DNA of 64,000 nucleotides, from the NCBI RefSeq assembly GCF_003591035.1, contig NZ_QYUO01000002.1, positions 186,001 to 250,000 of the forward strand, in the 5' to 3' direction. A program made the position numbers and the translations under genes. The notes beneath the pieces were generated by a model. The model was given only the letters and a program-made list of their open reading frames with translations. It searched no databases and was not told where the DNA came from. This document shows, piece by piece, positions 24,931 through 34,475 of this stretch; position 1 is the first letter of the stretch, and each line of letters opens with the position of its first letter. Origin of the DNA: Noviherbaspirillum saxi (GTDB lineage Bacteria > Pseudomonadota > Gammaproteobacteria > Burkholderiales > Burkholderiaceae_D).

Positions 24931-25261
24931 TGCAGACCTTCGACCTGGAACAAGCCGCCGCCTTCCTCAGGATGCATCCGGAGGAAGTGCGCCGCCGCGC
25001 CAAGCTGGGGCTTTGCCCGGCGCGAAGCCGGGCAAAGCCTGGTTGTTTATTGAGGATGATCTTGTTGCCTATGTGCGTGCGCGCTATGCTGGTTCTTGGC
25101 AAGCGTTGCAGGTGACACCGAGAAAGGAGCTGGAACCATGTCACTCTACAAACGCGGAAGTATGTGGTGGATCGATTTCACCACGCCAAAAGGAGAGCGC
25201 GTTAGATGCTCTGCTGAAACCGAAGACAAGAAGCAACCGCAAGAGCTCCATGACAAGCTGA
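24927..25261 (+). pseudogene. HTH (excisionase-like) gene with frameshift
   Basis: The frame from ATG 24927 reads MMQTFDLEQAAAFLRMHPEE then VRRRAKLG, a MerR/excisionase-type helix-turn-helix, but loses the conserved tail. In the -1 frame the expected continuation follows directly: LPGAKPGKAWLFIEDDLVAY. One G inserted in the run 25007-25010 would join them. An 11-bp stem (25011-25021/25027-25037) abuts the G run, so a programmed -1 shift or a sequencing slip are alternatives to mutation. In the restored frame the gene would overlap the start of the integrase by about 120 bp. Such small HTH proteins often act as recombination directionality factors. Confidence 0.7.
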
Positions 25262-26160
25262 AAGCGGAATCATGGCGTGTCGCGAAGCTGGGTGAAATGC
25301 CCCGGCGCACGTGGGACGAAACCGCCTATGAATGGCTGATGGAAACCCAGCACAAGAAGACCCACAAGCAGGATGTGGCGACCCTGCGCTGGATCCAGCC
25401 GCATTTCAGGGGCAAGTATCTCGACGAGCTGACACGCGATGTGATCGCCAAGGTCGGTGCCCTGAAACGGCAGACGCGCACTGCGGCCACCGCAAACCGT
25501 GTGCTTGCGCTGATCCGTTCCATCCTGCGCAAGGCGACGCTGGATTGGGAATGGATCGACAGACCGCCGGTCGTCAAGCTGTATCGCGAACCGAAGCGGC
25601 GTGTGCGCTACCTGACACCGGAGCAGGCGAACATCCTGCTCCAGGAACTGCCGGAACACCTGGCAGACATGGTGCGGTTTTCATTGGCAACAGGGTTACG
25701 ACGCGCGAATGTCACGAAACTGGAATGGTCGCAAGTGGATCTGACGCGGCGCGTCGCCTGGATCCACGCCGACCAGGCCAAGGCGGGACGATCGATTCAC
25801 GTCACGCTCAACGCCACGGCGATGGAAGTGCTGACCAAGCAGATCGGCAAGCACCGCAAAGCGGCGTTCACCTACAAGGAAAAGCCGGTCACACAGGTCA
25901 ATACGAAGGCGTGGTACAAGGCGTTGCAGCGTGCCGGGATCGAGGATTTCCGCTGGTACGATTTGCGGCATACCTGGGCGAGCTGGCTGACGCAACAGGG
26001 CGTGCCGCTGAACGCGATTCAGGAAATGGGCGCGTGGGAATCGTCGGAGATGGTGAAGCGCTATGCGCACCTGGCGCCGGAACAGTTTGCGCAACATGCC
26101 CGGGTCGTGGACGTACTGCTCAATGGCGCAACGGCGGCACAAAAACAAAATGCGGATTAG
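25138..26160 (+). CDS. Tyrosine site-specific integrase
   Basis: A 340-residue phage-type integrase, apparently intact. N-terminus: an AP2-like/arm-binding segment (SLYKRGSMWWIDFTTPKGER). Core-binding SAM-like domain about residues 60-150. Catalytic domain with the first Arg in ATGLRRANVTKLEW, the lysine in ADQAKAGRSIHVTL, the HxxR box in DLRHTWASWL, the second His/Trp position in MGAWESSEMVKRYAHL, and the nucleophile Tyr in VKRYAHLAP. ATG 25138 has AAAGGAG 9 nt upstream. Its stop is 30 bp from the right att repeat, the usual place for the integrase that inserted the island into tRNA-Thr. Confidence 0.92.
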   Translation: MSLYKRGSMWWIDFTTPKGERVRCSAETEDKKQPQELHDKLKAESWRVAKLGEMPRRTWDETAYEWLMETQHKKTHKQDVATLRWIQPHFRGKYLDELTRDVIAKVGALKRQTRTAATANRVLALIRSILRKATLDWEWIDRPPVVKLYREPKRRVRYLTPEQANILLQELPEHLADMVRFSLATGLRRANVTKLEWSQVDLTRRVAWIHADQAKAGRSIHVTLNATAMEVLTKQIGKHRKAAFTYKEKPVTQVNTKAWYKALQRAGIEDFRWYDLRHTWASWLTQQGVPLNAIQEMGAWESSEMVKRYAHLAPEQFAQHARVVDVLLNGATAAQKQNAD

Positions 26161-26189
26161 CAGCTTGTGACCGCTAACCCGCATGGATA

Positions 26190-26266
<77 letters not shown>

Positions 26267-26377
26267 GATGACGCGTATTCTAGCAAAAGAATTTCATGTC
26301 CCGCTAGGCGCCTAAGTCACCGGCTATGAGCCTAAATCGATTCACTAAGTCCGTAGCCGATAACAACCATCGGCTGC

Positions 26378-27379
26378 TTACTCCGCGTGATACCCCGTCA
26401 CCCTTTCCACTTCACTCTTCGACCCCAAAAACACCGCCACCCGCTCATGCAGTTTAGTCGGCTGAATATCCATGATCCGCTGCTTGCCATTAGTCGCCGC
26501 ACCGCCTGCCTGTTCAACGAGAAATGCCATCGGATTCGCTTCATACATCAGGCGCAGCTTACCTGGCTTGTCCGGTTCACGCGCATCGGCGGGATACATG
26601 AAGACGCCGCCGCGATTGAGGATGCGATGCACGTCGGCGACCATTGAAGCGATCCAGCGCATGTTGAAGTTTTTGCCGCGCGGACCGGTGTCGCCGGCTT
26701 GCAGTTCGTCGATGTAGCGCTTGACCGGCGGATACCAGTGCCGGGCGTTGGACGCGTTGATTGCGTATTCCTTGGTTTCGACTGGGATTTGCATGTCGCG
26801 CTGGGTGAGGACCCAGGAGCCCATTTCGCGGTCAAGCGTGAAGCAGTTGACGCCGTCGCCGGTGGTGAGTACGAGGACGGTTTGTGGGCCGTAGACCGCA
26901 TAGCCGGCGGCGACCTGCTTGCTGCCCGGTTGCAGGAAGTCTTGTTCGGTCGGGTCTTTCATGCCTTCCGGTGCCTTCAGTACCGAGAAGATGGTGCCGA
27001 TCGAGACGTTGACGTCGATGTTGCTGGAGCCGTCGAGCGGATCGAACAGCAGCATGTATTCGCCCTTGGGATAGCGGTTGGGGATCGGGTGGATGGTCTC
27101 CATTTCTTCCGATGCCATGGCCGCGAGGTGGCCGCCCCATTCGTTGGCTTCGAGCAGGATTTCATTGGACAGCACGTCGAGCTTCTTTTGCACTTCGCCC
27201 TGGATGTTTTCGCTGCCGGCGCTGCCGAGGACTTCGCCCAGTGCGCCCTTGCTCACCGCATGGCTGATCGTTTTACAGGCGCGTGCGACGACTTCGATCA
27301 GTAGCCGCAATTCGGCGGGGATGCTGTTGTGCAGGCGCTGTTCTTCGACCAGGTATTGCGTAAGGCTTACTCGTTTCAT
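26378..27379 (-). CDS. fbp: Fructose-1,6-bisphosphatase class I
   Basis: A 333-residue gluconeogenic enzyme that hydrolyses fructose-1,6-bisphosphate to fructose-6-phosphate in the cytoplasm. The metal-binding signature [19 protein letters not shown] lies near residues 108-126, preceded by the glutamate of the active site ([12 protein letters not shown]), and the C-terminal [17 protein letters not shown] holds the substrate-binding glutamate. The length matches class I enzymes of betaproteobacteria. The ATG start is unambiguous. Its neighbour pepN lies 105 bp upstream in the same direction, but there is no functional link. Confidence 0.96.
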   Translation of the reverse strand: MKRVSLTQYLVEEQRLHNSIPAELRLLIEVVARACKTISHAVSKGALGEVLGSAGSENIQGEVQKKLDVLSNEILLEANEWGGHLAAMASEEMETIHPIPNRYPKGEYMLLFDPLDGSSNIDVNVSIGTIFSVLKAPEGMKDPTEQDFLQPGSKQVAAGYAVYGPQTVLVLTTGDGVNCFTLDREMGSWVLTQRDMQIPVETKEYAINASNARHWYPPVKRYIDELQAGDTGPRGKNFNMRWIASMVADVHRILNRGGVFMYPADAREPDKPGKLRLMYEANPMAFLVEQAGGAATNGKQRIMDIQPTKLHERVAVFLGSKSEVERVTGYHAE

Positions 27380-27483
27380 TGGCGTTCCATTAGTAATGAT
27401 TATGGGAAGGTGCGATGTATGTTTGCGCCGTCTGCGGCGACGACGCCTTGATATGGTTGTTTAGCGGTCCTGTGTGTCCCGGC

Positions 27484-30159
27484 TTATTCGGCCAGCGACT
27501 TGGTAACGACCTCCAGCACGTCCTTGGAAAGCGCACCCGCCGATGCCACGCGTAGCAGCGCGGCGCGCATTTTTTCCTGTAGCGCCGGTGCGTACTTGCG
27601 CCAGCGATCCATGGTGCGCGCCAACCGCGCGGCCACTTGAGGGTTGATGGCATTGAGTGCGATCACCTGGTCGGCCCAGAATTCGTAGCCACTGCCGTCC
27701 ACCGCATGGAATTGCGCAGGATTGCCGTTGCAGAAACTGAAGATCAGGCTGCGTGCGCGATTCGGGTTCTTGAGCGTGAAGGCGGGATGCTTCATCAGTT
27801 CGCGCACGGTTGCGACATCGGTGTTGCGCGCCATGGCCTGCAATGAAAACCACTTGTCGATCACCAGTGCTTCGTGCTCGAACTCTTCAAAGAAGTGTGC
27901 GAGTGCGGCATCCCTGCCGGGCGCCGTGCTGTTGACCAGGACCGACAGCGCAGCGATGCGGTCGGTCATGTTGTTGGCGTTGTCGTACTGGTTTTGTGCG
28001 AGACGGTGCGCGTCGGCATCGTCGATCTCCAGCACGTAGGACAGGGCGAGGTTTTTCAGGCCGCGCTTGCCGGTCGACACTGGATCGGGACTATAGGTGC
28101 CGGGCGTGCGGTTGGACTGGTATGCCACCAGCCAATCGACCTTCAAAGTGGATGCGAGGGCGCGGCGCAGGAATACGCGGACCGCGTGGATTGCATGCGG
28201 ATCGATGACGTCCATCTGTTCGGCCACCACAGTCTCAGAGGGCAGCGTCAGCGCGAGTTCGCAGAATGCCGGATCGAGCGTGGTGTCTCTTAGCGTGGCA
28301 CGGAAAGCATTGCCGAGCGCGCCTTCATCGAGCTGCGCATTGCTTAACGCGTGGTCGCCCTGCACCGCCGCCGACAACGCGAGCATGCGACGCATCGCAA
28401 GCCGCTGGCCTGCTTCCCAGCGATTGAAGGCATCGCTATCGTTCGCCATCAGGAATGCGAGTTCGGCATCCGCATACTCCACGTCCAGCACCACCGGTGC
28501 GGAGAAATTGCGCAGGATGGAGGGCACCGGCGGTTCCGCCACACTCGTGAACACGAAGGTCTGGCTTTGTTCTTTCAGTTCAAGCACCAAGGTCGTCTGT
28601 GCAGAACCGTTATCGGCATTGTCCTGGCCTTCCAGCGTCAAAGGCATGTCACGGCCGTTTCTATCGAGCAGACCAACCGCTACCGGAATGTGGAATGACT
28701 GTTTCTTCGCATGTTCTGGTGTGGGCGGACAGGATTGCGTCAATGTGATCGAATAGGTCCTGATACCGGCGTCGTACTGCATGTCGGCCTTGATGTGCGG
28801 TGTGCCGGCCTGGCTGTACCAGAGTTCGAACTGGCTCAGGTCGCGATCGTTGGCATCGGCCATCGCTGCGCGGAAATCGTCGCAGGTCACCGCCTGTCCG
28901 TCATGGCGCTGGAAGTACAGGTCCATACCCTTGCGGAAGCCGTCGCGGCCGAGCAGGGTCTGGTACATGCGGACGACTTCGGATCCTTTTTCGTAGATCG
29001 TGACTGTGTAGAAATTATTGATCTCGACGTAGGAATCGGGACGCACCGGGTGCGCCATCGGGCCGGCATCTTCCGGAAACTGAGCCTGGCGCAGGACGCG
29101 CACATCCTCGATGCGCTTGACCGCGCGGCCGCTCTCGGTCCCAATCAGGTCGGCGGAAAATTCCTGGTCGCGGAATACCGTCAGGCCTTCCTTGAGCGAC
29201 AGCTGAAACCAGTCGCGGCAGGTGACGCGGTTGCCGGTCCAGTTGTGGAAATATTCATGGCCAACGACGGATTCGATGCCGGCATAGTCGGTGTCGGTCG
29301 CGATGCGCGGATTGGCCAGCACATACTTGGTGTTGAAGATGTTGAGGCCCTTGTTTTCCATCGCGCCCATGTTGAAGTCGCCGACGGCGACGATCATGAA
29401 GCGGTCAAGGTCAAGCTCCAGGCCGAAACGTTCCACATCCCAGCGTATGCTGTTCTCCAGCGAATCCATCGCATGCTGGGTCTTGTCGAGATTACCTTCT
29501 TCGACCCATACCTGCAGCAGCACTTCACGGCCCGACTGCAGTTTGTATTTTTCTTCCTGGCAGACAAGCTGGCCGGCGACCAGCGCAAACAAATAGGATG
29601 GCTTCTTGAATGGATCTTCCCATACTGCATAGTGGCGGCCGTCGCCGAGATCGCCTTCCTCGACCAGGTTGCCGTTGGACAGCAGCACCGGATAGCGTGA
29701 CTTGTCGGCTCGCAACATGACGGTGTACTTCGCCATCACGTCGGGCCGGTCAGGGAAGAAGGTGATCTTGCGGAAACCCTCTGCCTCGCACTGAGTAAAG
29801 AAATTACCGTTGGACGTGTACAAGCCCATCAGCGAAGTGTTCTGATTGGGATGCGTCGCAGTTTCGATCTCCAGCGTGACCTGCTCCGGCGCGTTGTGGA
29901 TTTCGAGCACACCATTGGTAAGCGTATAGCCACGCTTGCCGACTTCCTTGCCGTTCATGCGCAGTTGAACCAGTTCGAGGCTGTCGCCGAACAGCACCAG
30001 GCTCTTGTTGCGGCTGTCGGGATTGCGCCGCATCGTGAGACGGGTCGCGACGCGGGTCAGATCGGGATCGAGATCGAAGCCCATTTCGACGGTATCGACC
30101 CGGTAGGTCGGCGGCGTGTAATCCTTGCGATAAATCGTAAGAGGAGTGTCGGTACGCAT
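27484..30159 (-). CDS. pepN: Aminopeptidase N
   Basis: An 891-residue M1 zinc metallopeptidase, length as in E. coli PepN (870). It removes N-terminal residues from peptides in the cytoplasm. Visible: the substrate-anchoring GAMEN motif in NMGAMENKGL, the zinc site HEYFHNWTGNR with the third ligand Glu further on in SLKEGLTVFRDQEF, and the catalytic Tyr in NFYTVTIYEKG. The C-terminal half is the helical DUF3458/ARM-like domain. ATG 30159 (MRTDTPLT) is chosen over the upstream frame since the family N-terminus RKDYTPPTYRV follows closely. No regulation is visible. Confidence 0.96.
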   Translation of the reverse strand: MRTDTPLTIYRKDYTPPTYRVDTVEMGFDLDPDLTRVATRLTMRRNPDSRNKSLVLFGDSLELVQLRMNGKEVGKRGYTLTNGVLEIHNAPEQVTLEIETATHPNQNTSLMGLYTSNGNFFTQCEAEGFRKITFFPDRPDVMAKYTVMLRADKSRYPVLLSNGNLVEEGDLGDGRHYAVWEDPFKKPSYLFALVAGQLVCQEEKYKLQSGREVLLQVWVEEGNLDKTQHAMDSLENSIRWDVERFGLELDLDRFMIVAVGDFNMGAMENKGLNIFNTKYVLANPRIATDTDYAGIESVVGHEYFHNWTGNRVTCRDWFQLSLKEGLTVFRDQEFSADLIGTESGRAVKRIEDVRVLRQAQFPEDAGPMAHPVRPDSYVEINNFYTVTIYEKGSEVVRMYQTLLGRDGFRKGMDLYFQRHDGQAVTCDDFRAAMADANDRDLSQFELWYSQAGTPHIKADMQYDAGIRTYSITLTQSCPPTPEHAKKQSFHIPVAVGLLDRNGRDMPLTLEGQDNADNGSAQTTLVLELKEQSQTFVFTSVAEPPVPSILRNFSAPVVLDVEYADAELAFLMANDSDAFNRWEAGQRLAMRRMLALSAAVQGDHALSNAQLDEGALGNAFRATLRDTTLDPAFCELALTLPSETVVAEQMDVIDPHAIHAVRVFLRRALASTLKVDWLVAYQSNRTPGTYSPDPVSTGKRGLKNLALSYVLEIDDADAHRLAQNQYDNANNMTDRIAALSVLVNSTAPGRDAALAHFFEEFEHEALVIDKWFSLQAMARNTDVATVRELMKHPAFTLKNPNRARSLIFSFCNGNPAQFHAVDGSGYEFWADQVIALNAINPQVAARLARTMDRWRKYAPALQEKMRAALLRVASAGALSKDVLEVVTKSLAE

Positions 30160-30238
30160 AAGTAGGAAGTAGGTCTGTTTCGCGAGATAATGGTGCAATG
30201 TGCCATTTTACCAACCAACAGGTCTGGAGCCTATCCTG

Positions 30239-30580
30239 ATGAAATCATCCTTTGCGCTTTTCGTAGTTGCCATTTCTGCATTATTGACCGGCTGCACGCA
30301 GGAACAGCAGAACCAGATCAGCCGATCGGTGCAGAACTGGACAGGCACCAACGGCGTGCTGGAGTTCTATGCGGGCGATAAACTAATGCGCCGTTTCATC
30401 CGCATCGACAAGATGACGACCGCCTCCGGCACCGACGACGGCCGCGCTCGTTCCTACCGCTTCGGTTATGGCGTGCTCGATGAAAACCTCAACATGATCG
30501 CCGACCCGGGCGAGAAAAAAGTGTATTTCGAGGTCAGCGACTTTGGCTCGAACTATATCTTTTTCGAAAATCCGCGCTAG
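30239..30580 (+). CDS. Conserved small lipoprotein, 113 aa
   Basis: A 113-residue predicted lipoprotein. Signal MKSSFALFVVAISALLTGC with lipobox L-T-G-C (Cys19), then a compact acidic/basic domain (TGTNGVLEFYAGDKLMRRFIRIDKM, YRFGYGVLDENLNMIADPGEKKVYFEVSDFG) that reads as beta-rich. GGAG is 9 nt upstream. This short type is widespread in Burkholderiales, without an assigned role. It is divergent from pepN with about 80 bp between. Confidence 0.75.
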   Translation: MKSSFALFVVAISALLTGCTQEQQNQISRSVQNWTGTNGVLEFYAGDKLMRRFIRIDKMTTASGTDDGRARSYRFGYGVLDENLNMIADPGEKKVYFEVSDFGSNYIFFENPR

Positions 30581-30688
30581 CAGACAATTGAAAAACCCGG
30601 CAGGCGGCTTACAAAAAATTACGGAATTTTTACCCACCTTGCCTAATCTGAATTTCTATAGAGAGACATTGCCATACCGGAGAAAGTC

Positions 30689-31318
30689 ATGAAGCGATGG
30701 CTAATAACCTACCTGCTGGCATTATCGACGCTGCTGCTGGGCGGTTGCGCCAGCAGTACCATTAAAAGCAACGTCACGGCTTTTCATGAATGGCCTGAAA
30801 CGTTGCCGAGCAAGGCGTATGTGTTTGAACGGACCAAGGAACAGAATGACAGCCTGGAATACCGTAACTATGAAAACCTGGTCCGTACCGAACTAGGCCG
30901 CCTGGGCTTCATGGAAGCCCCTGCAGCGACCAAGCCGACACTAAAGGCATCGCTGAATTACAGCATCTCCGGGCGCGATGTGCGCGAAGTCTATCCGGTA
31001 ATCCTCAATCCCCATTGGTACGGTCCGCCATGGCGTGGCTATTACAGCCCATTCCACGGGCCGTTCTACGACCCATTCTGGTTCTCGCCGCCAATTGTCG
31101 AGCATCGTGTATCGCAATATCAACTCTTTACGCGCCAATTGCGCATTGCCCTGTCGCAGATGGCCGACGGCAAGAAACTGTATGAAACGACCGTCATGAG
31201 CGAAGGTACGAACCCTTCCCTGGCCGCGATCATGCCCTACATGGTGCGCAGCGCCTTTGCGGATTTTCCCGGCAAGAACGGCGTCCCGCATCTGGTGGAA
31301 CTCAAAGTGGAGAAGTAA
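30689..31318 (+). CDS. DUF4136-type lipoprotein
   Basis: A 209-residue lipoprotein. Signal MKRWLITYLLALSTLLLGGC, with the lipidated Cys20, then the DUF4136 pattern: a first strand with FHEWPETLPSKAYVFERT, LEYRNYENLVRTELGRLGF (the helix used to recognise the family), TLKASLNYSI and a loop rich in Trp, Pro and Phe (NPHWYGPPWRGYYSPFHGPFYDPFWF shortened here). It ends with GLVELKVEK-like strands. The role is probably in the envelope but unestablished. It follows the previous lipoprotein by 108 bp in the same direction; AGGAGAA precedes the start by about 8 nt. Confidence 0.8.
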   Translation: MKRWLITYLLALSTLLLGGCASSTIKSNVTAFHEWPETLPSKAYVFERTKEQNDSLEYRNYENLVRTELGRLGFMEAPAATKPTLKASLNYSISGRDVREVYPVILNPHWYGPPWRGYYSPFHGPFYDPFWFSPPIVEHRVSQYQLFTRQLRIALSQMADGKKLYETTVMSEGTNPSLAAIMPYMVRSAFADFPGKNGVPHLVELKVEK

Positions 31319-31357
31319 GCGCTATAAATCCGCGCAAGTTGTCGCTTGCGCCGGGCA

Positions 31358-33292
31358 TTACTTGATCCCCAGATCTTGCAGCGCGTCGTCGAACGCGCGA
31401 CCGATCAAGGTATTGCTTGCAATGGCATTGGCGCGGTTGGCATGCAGCGCCTGAGCCAGCGCTTCATCGCTGAGCGTAAACAAGACTTCAGTGGCCGGTA
31501 CGACAAAGATGAATCGGCCGCGTTGCGGGCTTATCCATAACAGCCGGCAATTGACCCGTGTGCCGTTGTTGCGCACGAATTCCATCCAGCTTTTGGGACC
31601 GAGCCGATCCAGCAGCGGCGTAAAGCCGACCAGTGCTGCCTGCTGCTGTTCGCGTGCCCGACGCGTAAGCTGATGCTCGCTTGCCTTTTGCACCGTATTC
31701 ATACGCAGTTCCAGCTTCTGGCGCGGCGACGAGGCGATCGGCGCGCGCATGGTGCCGGCATGCCGCTCGGCCAGATCTGTGAAAAATGCATCGCGCTCCG
31801 GACCGTTCCACTTGATCACATTGAGCCAGGCATTGAGCATCGCCAGCATATTCGGCAAGCGACTGACCAGATCCTTGCGCGCGTCGAGCTCGCTTTTCGG
31901 CTGCACGCTCCAGACCAGTTCGTCCATGACGTTCAGAACCATGGGCAGCACATCCGGCTTGGTGTTTCGCGCCCCATGTCCGAATGCGAGCACGCGCGTC
32001 CATTGCCCAAGCAGAAAGTCCTCCAGAAATGCTGGAACTTCGCCGTTTTCTATTCTTTCAAACACATCGGCCCGCGCCAACGCATGTGCATGGGATTGCT
32101 CTTCTTCGCGCACCGCCTGCTCGCATTGCGCAGCAAGCTTGGGCTGCACGCGTCGGTGGAACTGTTCCACCGTTGCCTTGAGCTCCTTGCCCAATGCCTC
32201 GAATGTCGATTGTTCTGGAATGGCTGTGCCAGCAAGCGCGGCAACCGCTGTTTCTGTGCGCGTAACGATACTTTCCAGCATGCGATACAGCAGGTGGCCG
32301 GGCGCGGCTGTCGCGTCATCGCCCAGGCCGGCATCCATGATTTCCTGCAATAGCCGTCTGACCGCATGGTTCTCATTTAAAATGAAGGCGGTATCGACAA
32401 GCGCGAGTCGGGTCAAGGGGTCGCGCATGCGGAAGAGCAGCTTACGCACACGCTCCGGAATGGCTTCGTTGCGCAAGAGATGCACGCACATACGCTCCAT
32501 CAAAGCCGTCACGCGCGCATCAATGATGTTGAGTACGCCTTCCGGGGCAAGCCAGGCACGCAGCCGGACATCGATGGACGGGGTCGCCATATCAATGTCG
32601 ACGATACGTTTGCGATAAGTGGTTTCAAGGTCCGGCAACACGCCCCTGGACACCAATTCATCGTTCAGTTCCTGCCAGATAGTGTCGAGCGAAAGAAAAA
32701 CTTCCGGACGCATTTGCTGCATGACGATACGATGGGCCTCGCCGCCATGGTCGAACTTAAGCCAGGCGGCAGAGACACCGCATAAAAAAATTTCCGAACG
32801 AAACGGATTTTGCGCAATGCCGATGGCATCCGAATCCAGCCAGCTGGCAATACGCAGGCTGAGCGCCGTCAGGCTATCGCGATGGAATGCATCCAGTGCC
32901 TGACTCAGGTTGTCGAGCAAGACCCGCGATTCCATTGCTTCAAAATTCAGCAGGGATAAATCCATCGCACCGCTCGCAACAGGCGCCATGCCGTGGTCGG
33001 CGGTCGATTGCGCAGCCTGCAGGAGCGACTCTTGCAGGCATTCGGCAACAAACTTGTGAAAGGTGGCGCGATGAGCATCCAGATTGACTGCCGCATGCCT
33101 GCAGGCGATGGCTGCATTGCCTTCGAGTACGGATGTGTGTGCGGCAAGCGCATTGCTTAACCGCACGGAAAATTCATCCAGTTGTGCCACGCTTAGTCGC
33201 AAAGCGGCAAACGCCAGCGCATGCAGCAGCGCGACACGGTTGGCTGGGACCGCGTGCATCGGATTCGCGCGGCTGGAAGTTGGATCATTCAT
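31358..33292 (-). CDS. DUF1631 family protein
   Basis: A 644-residue, mainly helical cytoplasmic protein of the DUF1631 family, restricted largely to beta/gammaproteobacteria; the family's function is unestablished (often described as a thymidine phosphorylase by old error). The C-terminal part contains a PilZ-like beta segment suggestion (LGPKSWMEFVRNNGTRVNCRLLWISPQRGRFIFV, shortened) in which the strand pattern resembles domains that bind c-di-GMP, though the RxxxR motif is not clear. ATG 33292 (MNDPTSS) is preferred; an upstream in-frame TTG at 33307 lacks a ribosome site. It ends in a gap of 39 bp after the convergent lipoprotein. Confidence 0.8.
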   Translation of the reverse strand: MNDPTSSRANPMHAVPANRVALLHALAFAALRLSVAQLDEFSVRLSNALAAHTSVLEGNAAIACRHAAVNLDAHRATFHKFVAECLQESLLQAAQSTADHGMAPVASGAMDLSLLNFEAMESRVLLDNLSQALDAFHRDSLTALSLRIASWLDSDAIGIAQNPFRSEIFLCGVSAAWLKFDHGGEAHRIVMQQMRPEVFLSLDTIWQELNDELVSRGVLPDLETTYRKRIVDIDMATPSIDVRLRAWLAPEGVLNIIDARVTALMERMCVHLLRNEAIPERVRKLLFRMRDPLTRLALVDTAFILNENHAVRRLLQEIMDAGLGDDATAAPGHLLYRMLESIVTRTETAVAALAGTAIPEQSTFEALGKELKATVEQFHRRVQPKLAAQCEQAVREEEQSHAHALARADVFERIENGEVPAFLEDFLLGQWTRVLAFGHGARNTKPDVLPMVLNVMDELVWSVQPKSELDARKDLVSRLPNMLAMLNAWLNVIKWNGPERDAFFTDLAERHAGTMRAPIASSPRQKLELRMNTVQKASEHQLTRRAREQQQAALVGFTPLLDRLGPKSWMEFVRNNGTRVNCRLLWISPQRGRFIFVVPATEVLFTLSDEALAQALHANRANAIASNTLIGRAFDDALQDLGIK

Positions 33293-33323
33293 GGCGTGCG
33301 CGATCAACCGGCGTAATGCGGGC

Positions 33324-33485
33324 TCAGGAATACATCGCTTCCGAGGCCAGCGTGATCGCCACCACCAGCAGCACCGCGCCGATCAGAACCAGCAGCAGGC
33401 GGCCGAATTTCGGCGTGCCTTCAGCGCCCGTCGGCTGTTCGTCGGGATGGTTCATCGGATTGTCATGCGGATCATTCGGTTTCAT
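33324..33485 (-). CDS. 53-aa single-pass membrane protein
   Basis: A 53-residue protein. The N-terminus is hydrophilic and Pro/Asp-rich (MKPNDPHDNPMNHPDEQPTG), then comes one clear transmembrane helix (RLLLVLIGAVLLVVAITLAS, about residues 29-48), and the chain ends MYS. Its ATG overlaps the stop of the quinone oxidoreductase gene as ATGA, implying translational coupling. It is too short for common gene callers. No family is recognised. Confidence 0.65.
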   Translation of the reverse strand: MKPNDPHDNPMNHPDEQPTGAEGTPKFGRLLLVLIGAVLLVVAITLASEAMYS

Positions 33486-34456
33486 GGCACGAGGATGGTG
33501 GAACCGGTGGTCTTGCGCGCTTCCAGATCGCGGTGCGCCTGCGCTACATCCTTGAGTGCATAGCGCTGATTGATGTCGATCTTGATCTTGCGGCTTTCCA
33601 GCATCCTGAACAGATCGGCTGCCATATCTTCGAGGTCGTTGCGCTTGGCCGTGTGCGTAAACAGGGTAGGCCGTGTGACGAACAGCGAGCCGCGCGATGC
33701 CAGTTCATTCAGGCCGAACGGCGGAACGGGACCCGACGCACTGCCGAAGCTCACCAGCATGCCCAACGGCGACAGGCAATCGAGCGAACCGATGAAGGTG
33801 TCATTGCCGATCGAGTCATACACCACCGGCACGCCCTTGCCACCCGTAATCTCCTTGACCCGTTCGACGAAATTTTCGGTGTTGTAGTTGATCGTATGCG
33901 TGCAGCCGTGCGCCTTCGCCAGCGCCGCCTTTTCATCGGAACCGACGGTACCGATCATGGTGACGCCGATCGCGCGCGCCCATTGGCAGGCGATCAGGCC
34001 GACGCCGCCGGCGGCCGCATGGAACAGGATGGTTTCGCCGCCGCGCAATGGGAACGTCCGGCGGAACAGGTATTGCACGGTGAGTCCCTGCAGCATCATC
34101 GCGGCGCCAGTCTCGAAATCGATGGACTCGGGCAGTTTCACCAGTATCGACGCCGGCATCACGCGCGCTTCCGCATACGCGCCGGTGGGTCGTCCCGCAT
34201 AGGCGACGCGATCGCCCGGTTTGAGGTGCTTGACGCCTTCGCCCACGGCTTCGACCACGCCCGCGCCTTCCATGCCGAGGCCGGCCGGCAGCGGCTGGGG
34301 ATAGGCGCCGGTACGGAAATACACGTCGATATAATTCAGGCCGCACGCCGCCTGGCGCACGCGCGCTTCGCCGGGACCGGGATCGCCTACCTCGACGTCG
34401 ACATATTCCATGACTTCCGGACCCCCGACGGAATTGATACGAATCGCCTTGACCAT
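33482..34456 (-). CDS. qor: NADPH:quinone oxidoreductase, zinc-free MDR type
   Basis: A 324-residue medium-chain dehydrogenase/reductase of the quinone oxidoreductase (QOR) group. Residues 1-125 form the GroES-like domain (GLNYIDVYFRTGAYP); the NADPH domain has AAAGGVGLIACQWARA; the zinc-ligand cysteines of alcohol dehydrogenases are absent, as expected. It reduces quinones or enals with NADPH, protecting against electrophiles. ATG 34456 has GGAG 5 nt upstream; the longer frame to 34585 is rejected. mgsA is 19 bp upstream, an interesting pairing because both touch reactive carbonyls. Confidence 0.9.
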   Translation of the reverse strand: MVKAIRINSVGGPEVMEYVDVEVGDPGPGEARVRQAACGLNYIDVYFRTGAYPQPLPAGLGMEGAGVVEAVGEGVKHLKPGDRVAYAGRPTGAYAEARVMPASILVKLPESIDFETGAAMMLQGLTVQYLFRRTFPLRGGETILFHAAAGGVGLIACQWARAIGVTMIGTVGSDEKAALAKAHGCTHTINYNTENFVERVKEITGGKGVPVVYDSIGNDTFIGSLDCLSPLGMLVSFGSASGPVPPFGLNELASRGSLFVTRPTLFTHTAKRNDLEDMAADLFRMLESRKIKIDINQRYALKDVAQAHRDLEARKTTGSTILVP

Positions 34457-34475
34457 GTTTGCTCCAGTTATCGAG

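Noticed and set aside
24911..25144. 77-codon minus-strand ORF in the recombinase cassette
   Set aside because: Shadow of the HTH pseudogene; no start signal or pattern.
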